Part shown: piece after piece, positions 44,412 to 51,968 of the stretch | Position numbering within the stretch: the first letter of the stretch is position 1 | Layout of the letters: the number at the start of each line of letters is the position of its first letter | Source of the DNA: Phyllobacterium bourgognense | GTDB taxonomy: Bacteria > Pseudomonadota > Alphaproteobacteria > Rhizobiales > Rhizobiaceae | Assembly (NCBI RefSeq): GCF_003337575.1 | Contig: NZ_QPJM01000017.1 | Location: 50,679-114,678, forward strand | DNA length: 64,000 bases | Direction: 5' to 3' | Position numbers and translations under genes: made by a program | Notes under the pieces: generated by a model | Told to the model about the DNA's origin: nothing | Database searches by the model: none | Seen by the model: only the letters and a program-made list of their open reading frames with translations

Positions 44412-44753
44412 CTTTTTCCTGCTTTCCGCAAAATCCGGCCAGAGCCGGATAAGTCGCGGTCATTTCCCGAATGTCTTTTGCAACATTCCTGTCGGTGTTA
44501 ACTTTTGCAGATGAGGCTTTAAGGAAAGGATAAAGCGGGGCCACCGGACGCCAAGCGAACCATGTTTCAAGCGATTGTGACGGTCATGGTAAATGAAGGG
44601 TTTCGGCTTTGAGCAGCTTTGCCGTCCAAATCGCAAAGCACCGGTGTCGCGAACCGCTTTTGAAAAAGCGAAGGGCACCACAGTGACTGTATCGTTCGTC
44701 AAGGCCGACTCGGTGCGAACGCCGGCCTCGCCTGCTTCACTGTGAAACCCTTC
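44412..44753. other. Intergenic region between the ferredoxin and kinase genes
   Basis: This 342-base stretch separates the 3' end of the Rieske ferredoxin gene from the start of the kinase gene. It should carry the kinase promoter. Apart from a small hairpin (CGCTTTTGAAAAAGCG near 44660) I see no gene, repeat or recognisable regulatory motif. Confidence 0.4.
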
Positions 44754-45080
44754 TTACAGGGCAATAAGGATTTTGCCGCCTTCGACCTTGACCGGGTACG
44801 TTCTCAAATTGACGCAGACAGGCGCGCCCTTGGCCTGGCCTGTGCGATAGTCAAAGCGTCCATTGTGCTTGGGACATTCGATGACGTGATCCATCACCAG
44901 TCCGTCGGCAAGATGAACCTGTTCATGGGTACAAAGCCCATCAGTCGCATAATATTTGTCTTCGGGCGAACGATAGATCGCAAAGGTCCTGCCGTTGTGA
45001 TCGAAGCGAACGACATCCTCCTCGTCGATATCGTCGGCCCCGCAAGCCATAATCCAGTTTTCGACGTCAACGCTGCTCAT
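44754..45080 (-). CDS. Rieske-type 2Fe-2S ferredoxin, MocE-like
   Basis: A 108-residue soluble ferredoxin; the start at 45080 has GAGGAGG six bases upstream. The Rieske cluster ligands are in CTHEQVHLADG (Cys50, His52) and CPKHNGRFD (Cys69, His72). With the desaturase-like gene 20 bases upstream it makes a two-component oxygenase resembling MocD/MocE of rhizopine breakdown. No MocF reductase gene is adjacent. The actual substrate here is unknown. Confidence 0.9.
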   Translation of the reverse strand: MSSVDVENWIMACGADDIDEEDVVRFDHNGRTFAIYRSPEDKYYATDGLCTHEQVHLADGLVMDHVIECPKHNGRFDYRTGQAKGAPVCVNLRTYPVKVEGGKILIAL

Positions 45081-45100
45081 TATCATCCTCCTCGGTTGGT

Positions 45101-46207
45101 TTATTCTGCAGCCACGGCGTGCATCGGCAGTGGACGGCGGACGTACCAGCCCGGGTCCTTCACCTGTCGCAGCACGGCGGGAATAATCTCTGCATAGCAG
45201 GCCCATAGACCCTCATAGGCGGGCGGGCACTCGTCCTTGATCATCTCATGCAGTCTGGGAAGGTTATAGAACGGCACCATCGGGAACATGTGATGCTCCA
45301 CGTGGTAGTTCATGTTGATATACATAAAGCGGAAGACCGGATTGGTTTTCCAGGTGCGCGTGCTCAGACGATGATCGCGAATATCCTCCTGCATGCCGGC
45401 GTGCTGCGTGAGGTTAAAGAGCTGGGCCATGAAGCCGCCGTAGAAACGGGGCAGCACCACGAACATCGCCGGCAGGATCGATTGCGTCAAAACGCACGCA
45501 ACGATGACGGCAATGAATACCGCGACAAAGGCTCGCGATGACCAGAAGACCTTGCGTTTCTCCCCCTCCGGAATGAAGTGGCGTCCCTCCTCGTTCAGGT
45601 TTCCGAACGCGTGACGCACGATAGAGGCGATCTGGGTCAGTCCCGACTTGATGAAGAAGAGATCAAGGAACATGCCAACTATGTCGGGCGGGCGTGGCAC
45701 GGCAATTTCCGGGTCGCGGCCGACGAAAAGCGTTTCCGTGTGGTGGCGCGAATGGCTCCAGCGCCAGTAGTGTCCCTCGTGCAAGGTCATGAAGCCGTTC
45801 AGATGATAGAGAATCTCGTTGATCCGGCGCGTCTTGAACGGGGTGCCATGGGATAGCTCATGCGCATGATGGTCGGCCATGGAATAGACCAGCCCATAGA
45901 CAATGAAGGCCGGAATGCACCACCAGGTATCCCACGTCAGGTATGCTACGATCCCGGAACCAGCGAGAAGTGCCAGCCAGACGCCAAAATGTCTGAGACC
46001 TGCCGCATCGGACCGCTTGATGAGTTGCTTGAATTCCTTCCGATCCACCTTCGCCGAAAACCATTCGGCCTCGACCTTCTCCTCGAAGGCATCACCCGTT
46101 ATGACGGCGGCACCGTCGGCGTTGCCCACCAAGGCATAACTTCGAATTCCATCACGCATTTCGGCCTCCCTGACGAACCCGGAAAATACGTCGACAGGCT
46201 CGCTCAC
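45101..46207 (-). CDS. Membrane di-iron oxygenase of the fatty acid desaturase family, MocD-like
   Basis: A 368-residue integral membrane oxygenase with the three histidine boxes HHAHELSHGT, HSRHHTET and NYHVEHHMFP, which bind a di-iron centre, and four hydrophobic stretches. The neighbouring Rieske ferredoxin probably supplies electrons. In rhizobia this pair is best known for demethylating a rhizopine; other methyl-ether or quaternary amine substrates are possible. A LacI-type regulator is transcribed divergently from an 81-base gap. Confidence 0.88.
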   Translation of the reverse strand: MSEPVDVFSGFVREAEMRDGIRSYALVGNADGAAVITGDAFEEKVEAEWFSAKVDRKEFKQLIKRSDAAGLRHFGVWLALLAGSGIVAYLTWDTWWCIPAFIVYGLVYSMADHHAHELSHGTPFKTRRINEILYHLNGFMTLHEGHYWRWSHSRHHTETLFVGRDPEIAVPRPPDIVGMFLDLFFIKSGLTQIASIVRHAFGNLNEEGRHFIPEGEKRKVFWSSRAFVAVFIAVIVACVLTQSILPAMFVVLPRFYGGFMAQLFNLTQHAGMQEDIRDHRLSTRTWKTNPVFRFMYINMNYHVEHHMFPMVPFYNLPRLHEMIKDECPPAYEGLWACYAEIIPAVLRQVKDPGWYVRRPLPMHAVAAE

Positions 46208-46288
46208 ACAATTGGAATGAAATATTTCCTTTCAAAAACTGTCCGGTTGAGCAACAATGACGTGAAAGAATTATGTCATGGAGCTTAC

Positions 46289-47323
46289 ATGCGCCGTCCC
46301 AACATGACCACGCTCGCAAAAGAAGCCGGAGTCGGCCTTTCTACAGTCGATAGGGTGTTGAACCGCCGCGCGGATGTGCGGGAGGAAACCGCCAGCCGCG
46401 TGCTGGAAGCAGCCGAGAGAATCGGGTTCTACGCGACGCCGCTCCTGCGCCAGCGGCTGAAGACCGACGCACCCCAAAAGACTTTCGCGTTTCTTCTCCA
46501 GCAGAAGACGACGGCGTTTTACGAACTACTGGGAACTGCACTCCGGGAGGCCGTTGAGAGCAGCCCCGCGATCCGTGGAAAAGCGATCGTCGAGTTCATG
46601 GATGACCTCACGCCCGGAGCCGTCGCCGAGACGCTGAGACGGGTCGGTCGCGGTGCTGACGGCGTCGCCATCGTCGCCGCCGACCATCCCAACGTTACGG
46701 CGGCCATCGACGAGCTGGCGGCCAGACACATCCCGGTCATCGCGATGATTTCGGATCTGACTGCTCCGTCGCGCGCCGGTTACGTCGGCCTCGACAACAG
46801 AAAGGTCGGCCGAACTGCAGGCTGGCTTCTTGGCAACATGATCCCCGCCGCCCCGTCTTCGGTAGCAATCTTCGTCGGCAGTCACCGCTATCTCTGCCAG
46901 GAAGCCTGTGAGATTGGCTTCCGGGCTTTCCTGCGCGAGAATGCCCCACATCTTCATCTTCTCGAACCAGTCGCTACATTCGAGAGTGACCAATACGCGT
47001 TCGAGGCAATTCTCGACCTCGTAAAGCGGCATGAAGGTGTCAAAGGCGTCTATGTCGCCGGAGGCGGTATCGGCGGAGTGATGGCAGCAATGAAAGAGCT
47101 TGAGGCCCACAAGCGCCCCCTCGTTGTCGGCCATGATCTAACGGAAGCGACGAACGTTGGCCTCTTCAGCGGCACGCTCAAGGCGGTCCTTTCTCATCCC
47201 ATTAAAGAAATTGCCAAGGAAACTGTAGAAATCCTTATCGCCCGCACCTCAGCGGCGCGCGATGCACCAGGCATCACGCACCGAATTCTGCCAATGCAGA
47301 TATTTACGCCAGAAAGTGTCTAG
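46289..47323 (+). CDS. LacI family transcriptional regulator
   Basis: A 344-residue regulator; ATG 46289 has GGAG five bases upstream, while the open frame extends back antisense into the oxygenase gene and is not used. The helix-turn-helix is MTTLAKEAGVGLSTVDRVLNRR, and the ligand-binding part is a periplasmic-binding-protein fold (GLDNRKVGRTAGWLLGN, VYVAGGGIGGVMAAMKEL, VVGHDLTEATNVGL). The divergent arrangement suggests that it controls the Rieske/oxygenase pair in response to a sugar or inositol-like compound. Confidence 0.9.
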   Translation: MRRPNMTTLAKEAGVGLSTVDRVLNRRADVREETASRVLEAAERIGFYATPLLRQRLKTDAPQKTFAFLLQQKTTAFYELLGTALREAVESSPAIRGKAIVEFMDDLTPGAVAETLRRVGRGADGVAIVAADHPNVTAAIDELAARHIPVIAMISDLTAPSRAGYVGLDNRKVGRTAGWLLGNMIPAAPSSVAIFVGSHRYLCQEACEIGFRAFLRENAPHLHLLEPVATFESDQYAFEAILDLVKRHEGVKGVYVAGGGIGGVMAAMKELEAHKRPLVVGHDLTEATNVGLFSGTLKAVLSHPIKEIAKETVEILIARTSAARDAPGITHRILPMQIFTPESV

Positions 47324-47504
47324 GAACGTTGTTCGGCCCAAACCGCTCGGGCTGTTGCCCCAACCCGTTTTGCCCTCAGCAGTTATTAATCGTTCGTTTC
47401 TATGATCGTTCAAATGCAGAAATGCGTTTCAACGGGTTTTTGCAGGATCTGTGTCAGTGTCCACCACGAAGGGTTGAATAGCGACGCTATAGAGGACTGC
47501 TGAA

Positions 47505-47963
47505 ATGTTCTTTCTGATCAGGTTTGCGATCAAATTCTGCTTCTGGATGATGCTGATCTCCTTGTTCATACCCGTGGACTCCAAGGACAATCCTCAGGGC
47601 GCGGGCCAACCCGGACCGATCGCGGCCTTTCTGGCTGCACAGGAGACGATCAGCGATCTCAGCGATTTCTGCACCCGCAAGCCACAGGCCTGCGAAACCG
47701 GCAAGGCCGCACTCTCCAATGCCGGCGTCCGCGCAGGCGAGGTCGCGAAGGTCGGCTATGAGTATCTCGATGCGCGCATGGGCGAGGATTCGAAGAAACC
47801 CGGCACGCAAAACGCCGAAACAGAATCCGGCCAGGGAGACGCCATAAAGGCGAAACTGCGTGAAATGGCCTTGCGCGAAATTCTCGATGCCGCCACCCGC
47901 CAACGCGAACAGGCGAACGAGATCGATGACAAGACCGAGACCGGGACCGTTTCCCGGAAGTGA
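47505..47963 (+). CDS. DUF5330 family protein
   Basis: A 152-residue protein with an N-terminal hydrophobic signal or anchor (LIRFAIKFCFWMMLISLFIP), a conserved Cys pair in LSDFCTRKPQACETGKAALS and a hydrophilic, helical remainder. This is the pattern of DUF5330, small envelope proteins of Rhizobiales usually found next to sufE, as here. Function unknown. Confidence 0.85.
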   Translation: MFFLIRFAIKFCFWMMLISLFIPVDSKDNPQGAGQPGPIAAFLAAQETISDLSDFCTRKPQACETGKAALSNAGVRAGEVAKVGYEYLDARMGEDSKKPGTQNAETESGQGDAIKAKLREMALREILDAATRQREQANEIDDKTETGTVSRK

Positions 47964-48020
47964 TCGAGCTTTTTCGATTCAGGCGGTGACGTTGGCCATT
48001 CAAATCACTATATGTGATGC

Positions 48021-48461
48021 ATGGCACAGACAATTGACGATATTTTTGCTGATTTCGACTTTCTCGATGACTGGGAAGATCGCTATCGCTATGTCATTGA
48101 CCTCGGCCGCGACCTGAAGCCTTATCCGGAAGAAGCGCGGGATGCCGCTCACAAGGTCAGGGGCTGCGTCAGCCAGGTGTGGTTGAAGAGCACGCTTAAC
48201 AGTGACACCGATCCCGTCATCGAGTTCGTCGGCGATTCCGACGCGCATATCGTGCGCGGTCTCGTCGCCATCATGATGGTGCTCTATTCGGGCAAGCGCG
48301 CTTCCGAGATCATGGCGATCAACGCCGAAGCAATATTGAAGAAACTCGGCCTCGACGAACATCTGACGCCGCAGCGGTCCAATGGCCTGCGCGCCATGAT
48401 CGGCCGTATCCGCGGCGAGGCCCAGAATGCCCTCGCCCCCGCTGAGGTCACCCAGCACTAG
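48021..48461 (+). CDS. sufE: Cysteine desulfuration protein SufE
   Basis: A 146-residue sulfur-transfer protein that accepts persulfide sulfur from SufS for iron-sulfur cluster assembly. The acceptor cysteine is Cys49 in KVRGCVSQVWL; DDWEDRYRYVIDLGR at the N-terminus and GLRAMIGRIRGEA near the end are typical. It lies 57 bases after the DUF5330 gene. The rest of the suf genes are not in the window. Confidence 0.95.
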   Translation: MAQTIDDIFADFDFLDDWEDRYRYVIDLGRDLKPYPEEARDAAHKVRGCVSQVWLKSTLNSDTDPVIEFVGDSDAHIVRGLVAIMMVLYSGKRASEIMAINAEAILKKLGLDEHLTPQRSNGLRAMIGRIRGEAQNALAPAEVTQH

Positions 48462-48537
48462 GTTGTTATTGTAGCGCGAGACCTTCCGTCACTACGGCAT
48501 CTCCTTTACGAGTCTTTGATCGCATCATCCGTCGCCT

Positions 48538-48729
48538 TCAGTTGCATAGCTTCAGCCCCATGCAGTGAAGCGCGAACTCGAGCAAGTCGTGTTGCAGCGC
48601 TCTGCGCACGACCTCTGTCTTGGTGCGAGCTTTGGTCAAGCTTTGGAGTTCGCTCACCATGGCGTCAATGTGGCTGTCACGGATTTGCAGCGCCATTTTG
48701 ATAATATTGCCATCGGTGACGCGTGCCAA
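48538..48729 (-). CDS. VapB-like orphan antitoxin
   Basis: Up to 63 residues (TTG 48729 with AAGGAG very close upstream, or ATG 48696). MALQIRDSHIDAMVSELQSL and TKTEVVRRALQHDLLEF follow the pattern of VapB antitoxins of the PSK family. No VapC toxin or other gene follows in the 76 bases before the sufE end, so it is an orphan or the remnant of a pair. It lies 7 bases after the DUF6456 gene on the same strand. Confidence 0.6.
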   Translation of the reverse strand: MARVTDGNIIKMALQIRDSHIDAMVSELQSLTKARTKTEVVRRALQHDLLEFALHCMGLKLCN

Positions 48730-48736
48730 TTCTCCT

Positions 48737-49528
48737 TTAGTTTATAACCGGCCGGTAATCCTCCGTGCCCCAGTGAATAATCCGCGGGTTTCTTCGTGCA
48801 AGCGCCGGCGGGTGATAATGGCGATCGAGTACCGCCAGCGCAGTTTTCAGGATCAGTTTTGCCGATCGCACCGGCCATTGCCGTTCGCGTTCAACAGTCT
48901 CCAGCCCCTTCAAAAAGCAGCAAACGTCGATCAGCACGCCGGACAGTTCCGGTCCGACCGCCTCCAACGCCCACTCGACACGCTGGCGGGCCGCGAGTGC
49001 CGTATCGGTGATCTCAAGCACAGCATTGGCGCGTGAACCGGACCCGGTGACGTCCCAGTTGACGCCGATCGAGGGCATGAGATTGCCGAGTGTAAAATCG
49101 GATCGCAGTCGCTCGCCCGCCTTGAACGCCTCATCGTCGATCAGCGGCAGGCCCTTTGCATCTTTGCGCTTGCGCAGCATCGCCAGCGGCGACTCCGCGT
49201 CATTGCTGCGCAGCCGCATTGATCCGCGATCATCATCAATGGCAATCGTCGCTTCGCTCCGATGCTGCCCGGCATAAGGGTCGTTCGTGCATTCCAGACG
49301 GCGAAGCCGGGCGCGTCCCGCATCGCTGATCGAGATCTTGCCTTTGCTCAGGGCCCCGAGACCTCGGCTCAGCGCGAACTTCACAACGTTTCGTGTCGCG
49401 GAAATCGTGCCATATGCGCCGCTTTCCAGAACGAGCCTGTCAGAACTTTGCGTCTCGACAATTTCGGCTGCACCTTTGGCGATAAAACGCAACAGCCGTG
49501 CAATTTCCTTGTTGGCCGGCTCCATCAT
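48737..49528 (-). CDS. DUF6456 domain protein
   Basis: A 263-residue protein: an N-terminal winged-helix-like part (NKEIARLLRFIAKGAAEIVE) and a C-terminal domain with NLMPSIGVNWDVTG and RVEWALEAVGPELSGVLIDVCCFLKGLE. This is the DUF6456 pattern, found in rhizobia directly after a DnaA-domain-IV protein. The 4-base overlap with that gene suggests that they act together. Function unknown; DNA binding is plausible. Confidence 0.8.
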   Translation of the reverse strand: MMEPANKEIARLLRFIAKGAAEIVETQSSDRLVLESGAYGTISATRNVVKFALSRGLGALSKGKISISDAGRARLRRLECTNDPYAGQHRSEATIAIDDDRGSMRLRSNDAESPLAMLRKRKDAKGLPLIDDEAFKAGERLRSDFTLGNLMPSIGVNWDVTGSGSRANAVLEITDTALAARQRVEWALEAVGPELSGVLIDVCCFLKGLETVERERQWPVRSAKLILKTALAVLDRHYHPPALARRNPRIIHWGTEDYRPVIN

Positions 49529-49986
49529 GCGCGCAGTCTCCCACTTTCTACGTAGGCTACCCGAATGATGTTTTCGATCGTCTGGATGATCCGGTCGAAT
49601 TCCAGATCCTCGCGCATGTCCTCGACCAGATGGCAGGCATGATTGACCGTGCTTCGATCGCGACCGAAGGCGCGGCCCACCTCGCTCATGGTCAACGCGA
49701 GTGTGACATGCGCCACATACATGCCGATCTGTCTTACCCTTGCCACTGAACGTTCGCAGCGCGAATGAGAACGCAGATCCCGGCCGTTCACATTGAAAAA
49801 AGCCGACAGAATATCAAGGACTCCGTCGCATAGCTGAAAAAGGCGCTCATCGACCGGCGCCTCCTCGTCGACGACCGCCAGCACGGGCCGCTTGAAACGG
49901 CATCGCCTCGGCTTCAGTGTATCGGTGACGGCCCGGGCTTCGGCTCCGGAGCGGATCAGGCGGGGCAAACTCGAAGACATTCTCAC
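49525..49986 (-). CDS. DnaA domain IV-like DNA-binding protein
   Basis: A 153-residue protein whose second half matches the DNA-binding domain of DnaA: a helical region (RQIGMYVAHVTLALTMSEVG) and the signature-like AFGRDRSTVNHACHLVEDM, corresponding to the DnaA-box recognition helix. The AAA+ ATPase domain is missing, so it is not the replication initiator but may bind DnaA-box-like sites. It is co-transcribed with the DUF6456 gene. Confidence 0.8.
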   Translation of the reverse strand: MRMSSSLPRLIRSGAEARAVTDTLKPRRCRFKRPVLAVVDEEAPVDERLFQLCDGVLDILSAFFNVNGRDLRSHSRCERSVARVRQIGMYVAHVTLALTMSEVGRAFGRDRSTVNHACHLVEDMREDLEFDRIIQTIENIIRVAYVESGRLRA

Positions 49987-50174
49987 TCCACTTTGATGTA
50001 GGAATATCTTCTTATATCCAAGCGAACAAGGGCGTGGATAAGTTTTCTCACGCCCTCCAGCTAACAGTCTGTTATCATAGACTTTTTTGTTACATGTCGA
50101 TTATTATAGGACTTTTATCCTGCATCGCTGGTGTTTAGCCATACTGCGTCTATCCCTCAACAAGGAATGAACGC

Positions 50175-50477
50175 ATGTGGGCAATCGATTGGACCAAACA
50201 ACGGAGCGCGTTTATCGCCGCAAAGGACAAGCATGCCAGCGAGGCGCGGCAGCGTCTGGTTCTGCAGATATTCTGCAACGCCGATCTGGATGGATTGATG
50301 GCGCAGGATGATGAGACAAAGTCTCATACATGCAGGCGGCTGAAGCGCCTGATCGAGCGTGAGCGGCTCAAAGGCGTCAAAGGCCACTGGGGCTACGATC
50401 TCAATCGCCACATTGGATTGAAACAGGCGCTCGATACATTGAAGTCATCGATGCGGGAAGACGCTGTCAGTCAATGA
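50175..50477 (+). CDS. Conserved small hypothetical protein
   Basis: A 100-residue, charged, helical protein (HASEARQRLVLQIFCNADLD, CRRLKRLIERERLKGVKGHW, DLNRHIGLKQALDTLKSSM). No signal peptide or membrane segment. An AT-rich 188-base gap separates it from the divergent DnaA-domain gene. I do not recognise a family; it could be a small regulatory or nucleic-acid-binding protein. Confidence 0.6.
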   Translation: MWAIDWTKQRSAFIAAKDKHASEARQRLVLQIFCNADLDGLMAQDDETKSHTCRRLKRLIERERLKGVKGHWGYDLNRHIGLKQALDTLKSSMREDAVSQ

Positions 50478-50503
50478 TCGTCACCGAGATGATACTCCAA
50501 ACG

Positions 50504-50531
50504 CGAAACGGCGCCTCTCGGCGCCGCTTCG
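50504..50531. terminator. Hairpin between convergent genes
   Basis: CGGCGCC (50509-50515) pairs with GGCGCCG (50520-50526) around a TCTC loop, extended by CGAA/TTCG. It lies between the end of the small hypothetical gene and the end of mucR and may terminate both transcripts; there is no long U tract. Confidence 0.45.
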
Positions 50532-50640
50532 TCATTAATGGACCTGCTTAGCGGTCTCTTGCGCTCGCACCCAAGATGCGGGACTACCGGAAACGCGTAA
50601 AACCCGCGTATCAGATGTGCATCAGCGTCGACAAAGCTCT

Positions 50641-51078
50641 TTAAGCGGCCTTCTTGCGCTTGCGACCCAGGCCCATATTCTTTGCCAGGCGCGAACGGGC
50701 TGCTGCATAATTCGGAGCGACCATCGGATAGGAAGGATCGAGGTCCCACTTCTCACGATACTGTTCAGGGGTCAAATTGTAGTGCGTCATCAGATGGCGC
50801 TTCAACGACTTGAACTTTTTGCCGTCTTCGAGGCAGACAATAAAATCATCCGCGACAGACTTTTTCGGATTGATAGCTGGCTTGGGTTTTTCCTGGATGG
50901 CAGTTACGGCTTCCAGACCACCGCCAACCCGGCCAAGGGCTGCATGAACATCAGAGATGAGGCCGGGCAGATCGCCGGCCGGCACTGAGTTGTTGCTCAC
51001 ATAAGCAGCAACCAGTTCCGCTGTGAGTTCCAGCAGCACGTCACTACCAGTTGTGTTTGAATTGTCGAACGTGGTCAT
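50641..51078 (-). CDS. mucR: MucR/Ros family zinc-finger regulator
   Basis: A 145-residue regulator with the family zinc-finger region [20 protein letters not shown] followed by [15 protein letters not shown] and a basic end ([12 protein letters not shown]). MucR proteins bind AT-rich DNA and act like H-NS, controlling exopolysaccharide, motility and virulence or symbiosis genes in rhizobia and Brucella, and repress their own promoter. The AT-rich 395-base upstream region fits such autoregulation. MucR could also silence the AT-rich immunity genes in this window. Confidence 0.95.
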   Translation of the reverse strand: MTTFDNSNTTGSDVLLELTAELVAAYVSNNSVPAGDLPGLISDVHAALGRVGGGLEAVTAIQEKPKPAINPKKSVADDFIVCLEDGKKFKSLKRHLMTHYNLTPEQYREKWDLDPSYPMVAPNYAAARSRLAKNMGLGRKRKKAA

Positions 51079-51473
51079 CTAAGTCCAATTCCTTCGTCTA
51101 ATTTGAAATCTGGATAGGTAGATTAAAATCACCAATATAAAGTCGATAACAGGCGAAGTCTCCTACGCCATTGGTAACAATCTATTCCTGATTTCGTTGA
51201 AAATGTCAAATCAATACTTTGCCCACGAAAGAAATATTTCAAATAATCCCCAAGACAGAGATTAACCGTTGGCAGTAGGATATAGACACAAGAAACCGGA
51301 ACCTGGTTGCCCACGCAGTAACAAGAATGCGTATGCGAAAGGATTTGCGCCATACCACTAAGACAAAAAATGGCAAAAATGAGGAATGCGCCGCAATACT
51401 TCAAGCATTCTATAATAACAGATATTGCGATGTTTAGTGTTCATCCCTACATCTGGAGAAAAAGGAACCAACG
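51079..51473. promoter_or_regulatory. AT-rich region upstream of mucR and msrB
   Basis: This 395-base divergent region is AT-rich with several A/T runs and TATAGA-like elements, suitable for MucR binding. It should hold the promoters of mucR (minus) and msrB (plus). A questionable small ORF within it is listed separately. Confidence 0.45.
51129..51404 (-). CDS. Possible small secreted cysteine-containing protein
   Basis: A 91-codon frame begins with a convincing signal peptide (MKYCGAFLIFAIFCLSGMAQ) and continues HTHSCYCVGNQVPVSC, but the second half has no recognisable pattern and the frame may be degraded. It is upstream of mucR on the same strand. It may be the 5' end of a small exported protein with a shifted tail, or chance. 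Confidence 0.3.
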   Translation of the reverse strand: MKYCGAFLIFAIFCLSGMAQILSHTHSCYCVGNQVPVSCVYILLPTVNLCLGDYLKYFFRGQSIDLTFSTKSGIDCYQWRRRLRLLSTLYW

Positions 51474-51878
51474 ATGAACACAAAGACATTCAAGGTCGTT
51501 AAAACGGACGCTGAGTGGCGTGAACAGCTCACGCCGGAGCAATATCAAATCACCCGAAATCACGGGACCGAGCGGGCATTTTCCAGTCCGAACTTCGATA
51601 GCAAACTCAAGGGATTATACAAATGCGTCTGCTGCGATCGTCCGCTGTATCGCTCTGAAACCAAATATGAATCCGGCACAGGCTGGCCAAGTTTCACCGC
51701 CCCGATCGAGCCTGATGCGGTCAATGCGATCGAGGATCGCTCCTACGGCATGGTGCGAACCGAAATAAAATGTGCCGATTGCGATGCGCATCTCGGCCAT
51801 GTTTTTCCGGACGGCCCCCCCCCTACCGGTTTGCGCTATTGCATGAATGGCAATGCCTTAGTCTTTGATCAGGATTGA
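51474..51878 (+). CDS. msrB: Peptide-methionine (R)-S-oxide reductase MsrB
   Basis: A 134-residue repair enzyme that reduces methionine R-sulfoxide in proteins. Zinc cysteines are in CVCC (51-54) and CADC (100-103), ESGTGWPSF and HLGHVFPDG are signature segments, and the catalytic cysteine is in GLRYCMNG (Cys123). A run of nine C residues encodes GPPP in FPDGPPPTG; it is in frame here. Confidence 0.96.
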   Translation: MNTKTFKVVKTDAEWREQLTPEQYQITRNHGTERAFSSPNFDSKLKGLYKCVCCDRPLYRSETKYESGTGWPSFTAPIEPDAVNAIEDRSYGMVRTEIKCADCDAHLGHVFPDGPPPTGLRYCMNGNALVFDQD

Positions 51879-51968
51879 CCAGCCAGTAACTTGGTTTACA
51901 CCTTGTACTGATCTCACTCTTTCCGGCGGATTTTCTGTCCGTCGGGTTATCATTTGAAAGTTTTTTCC

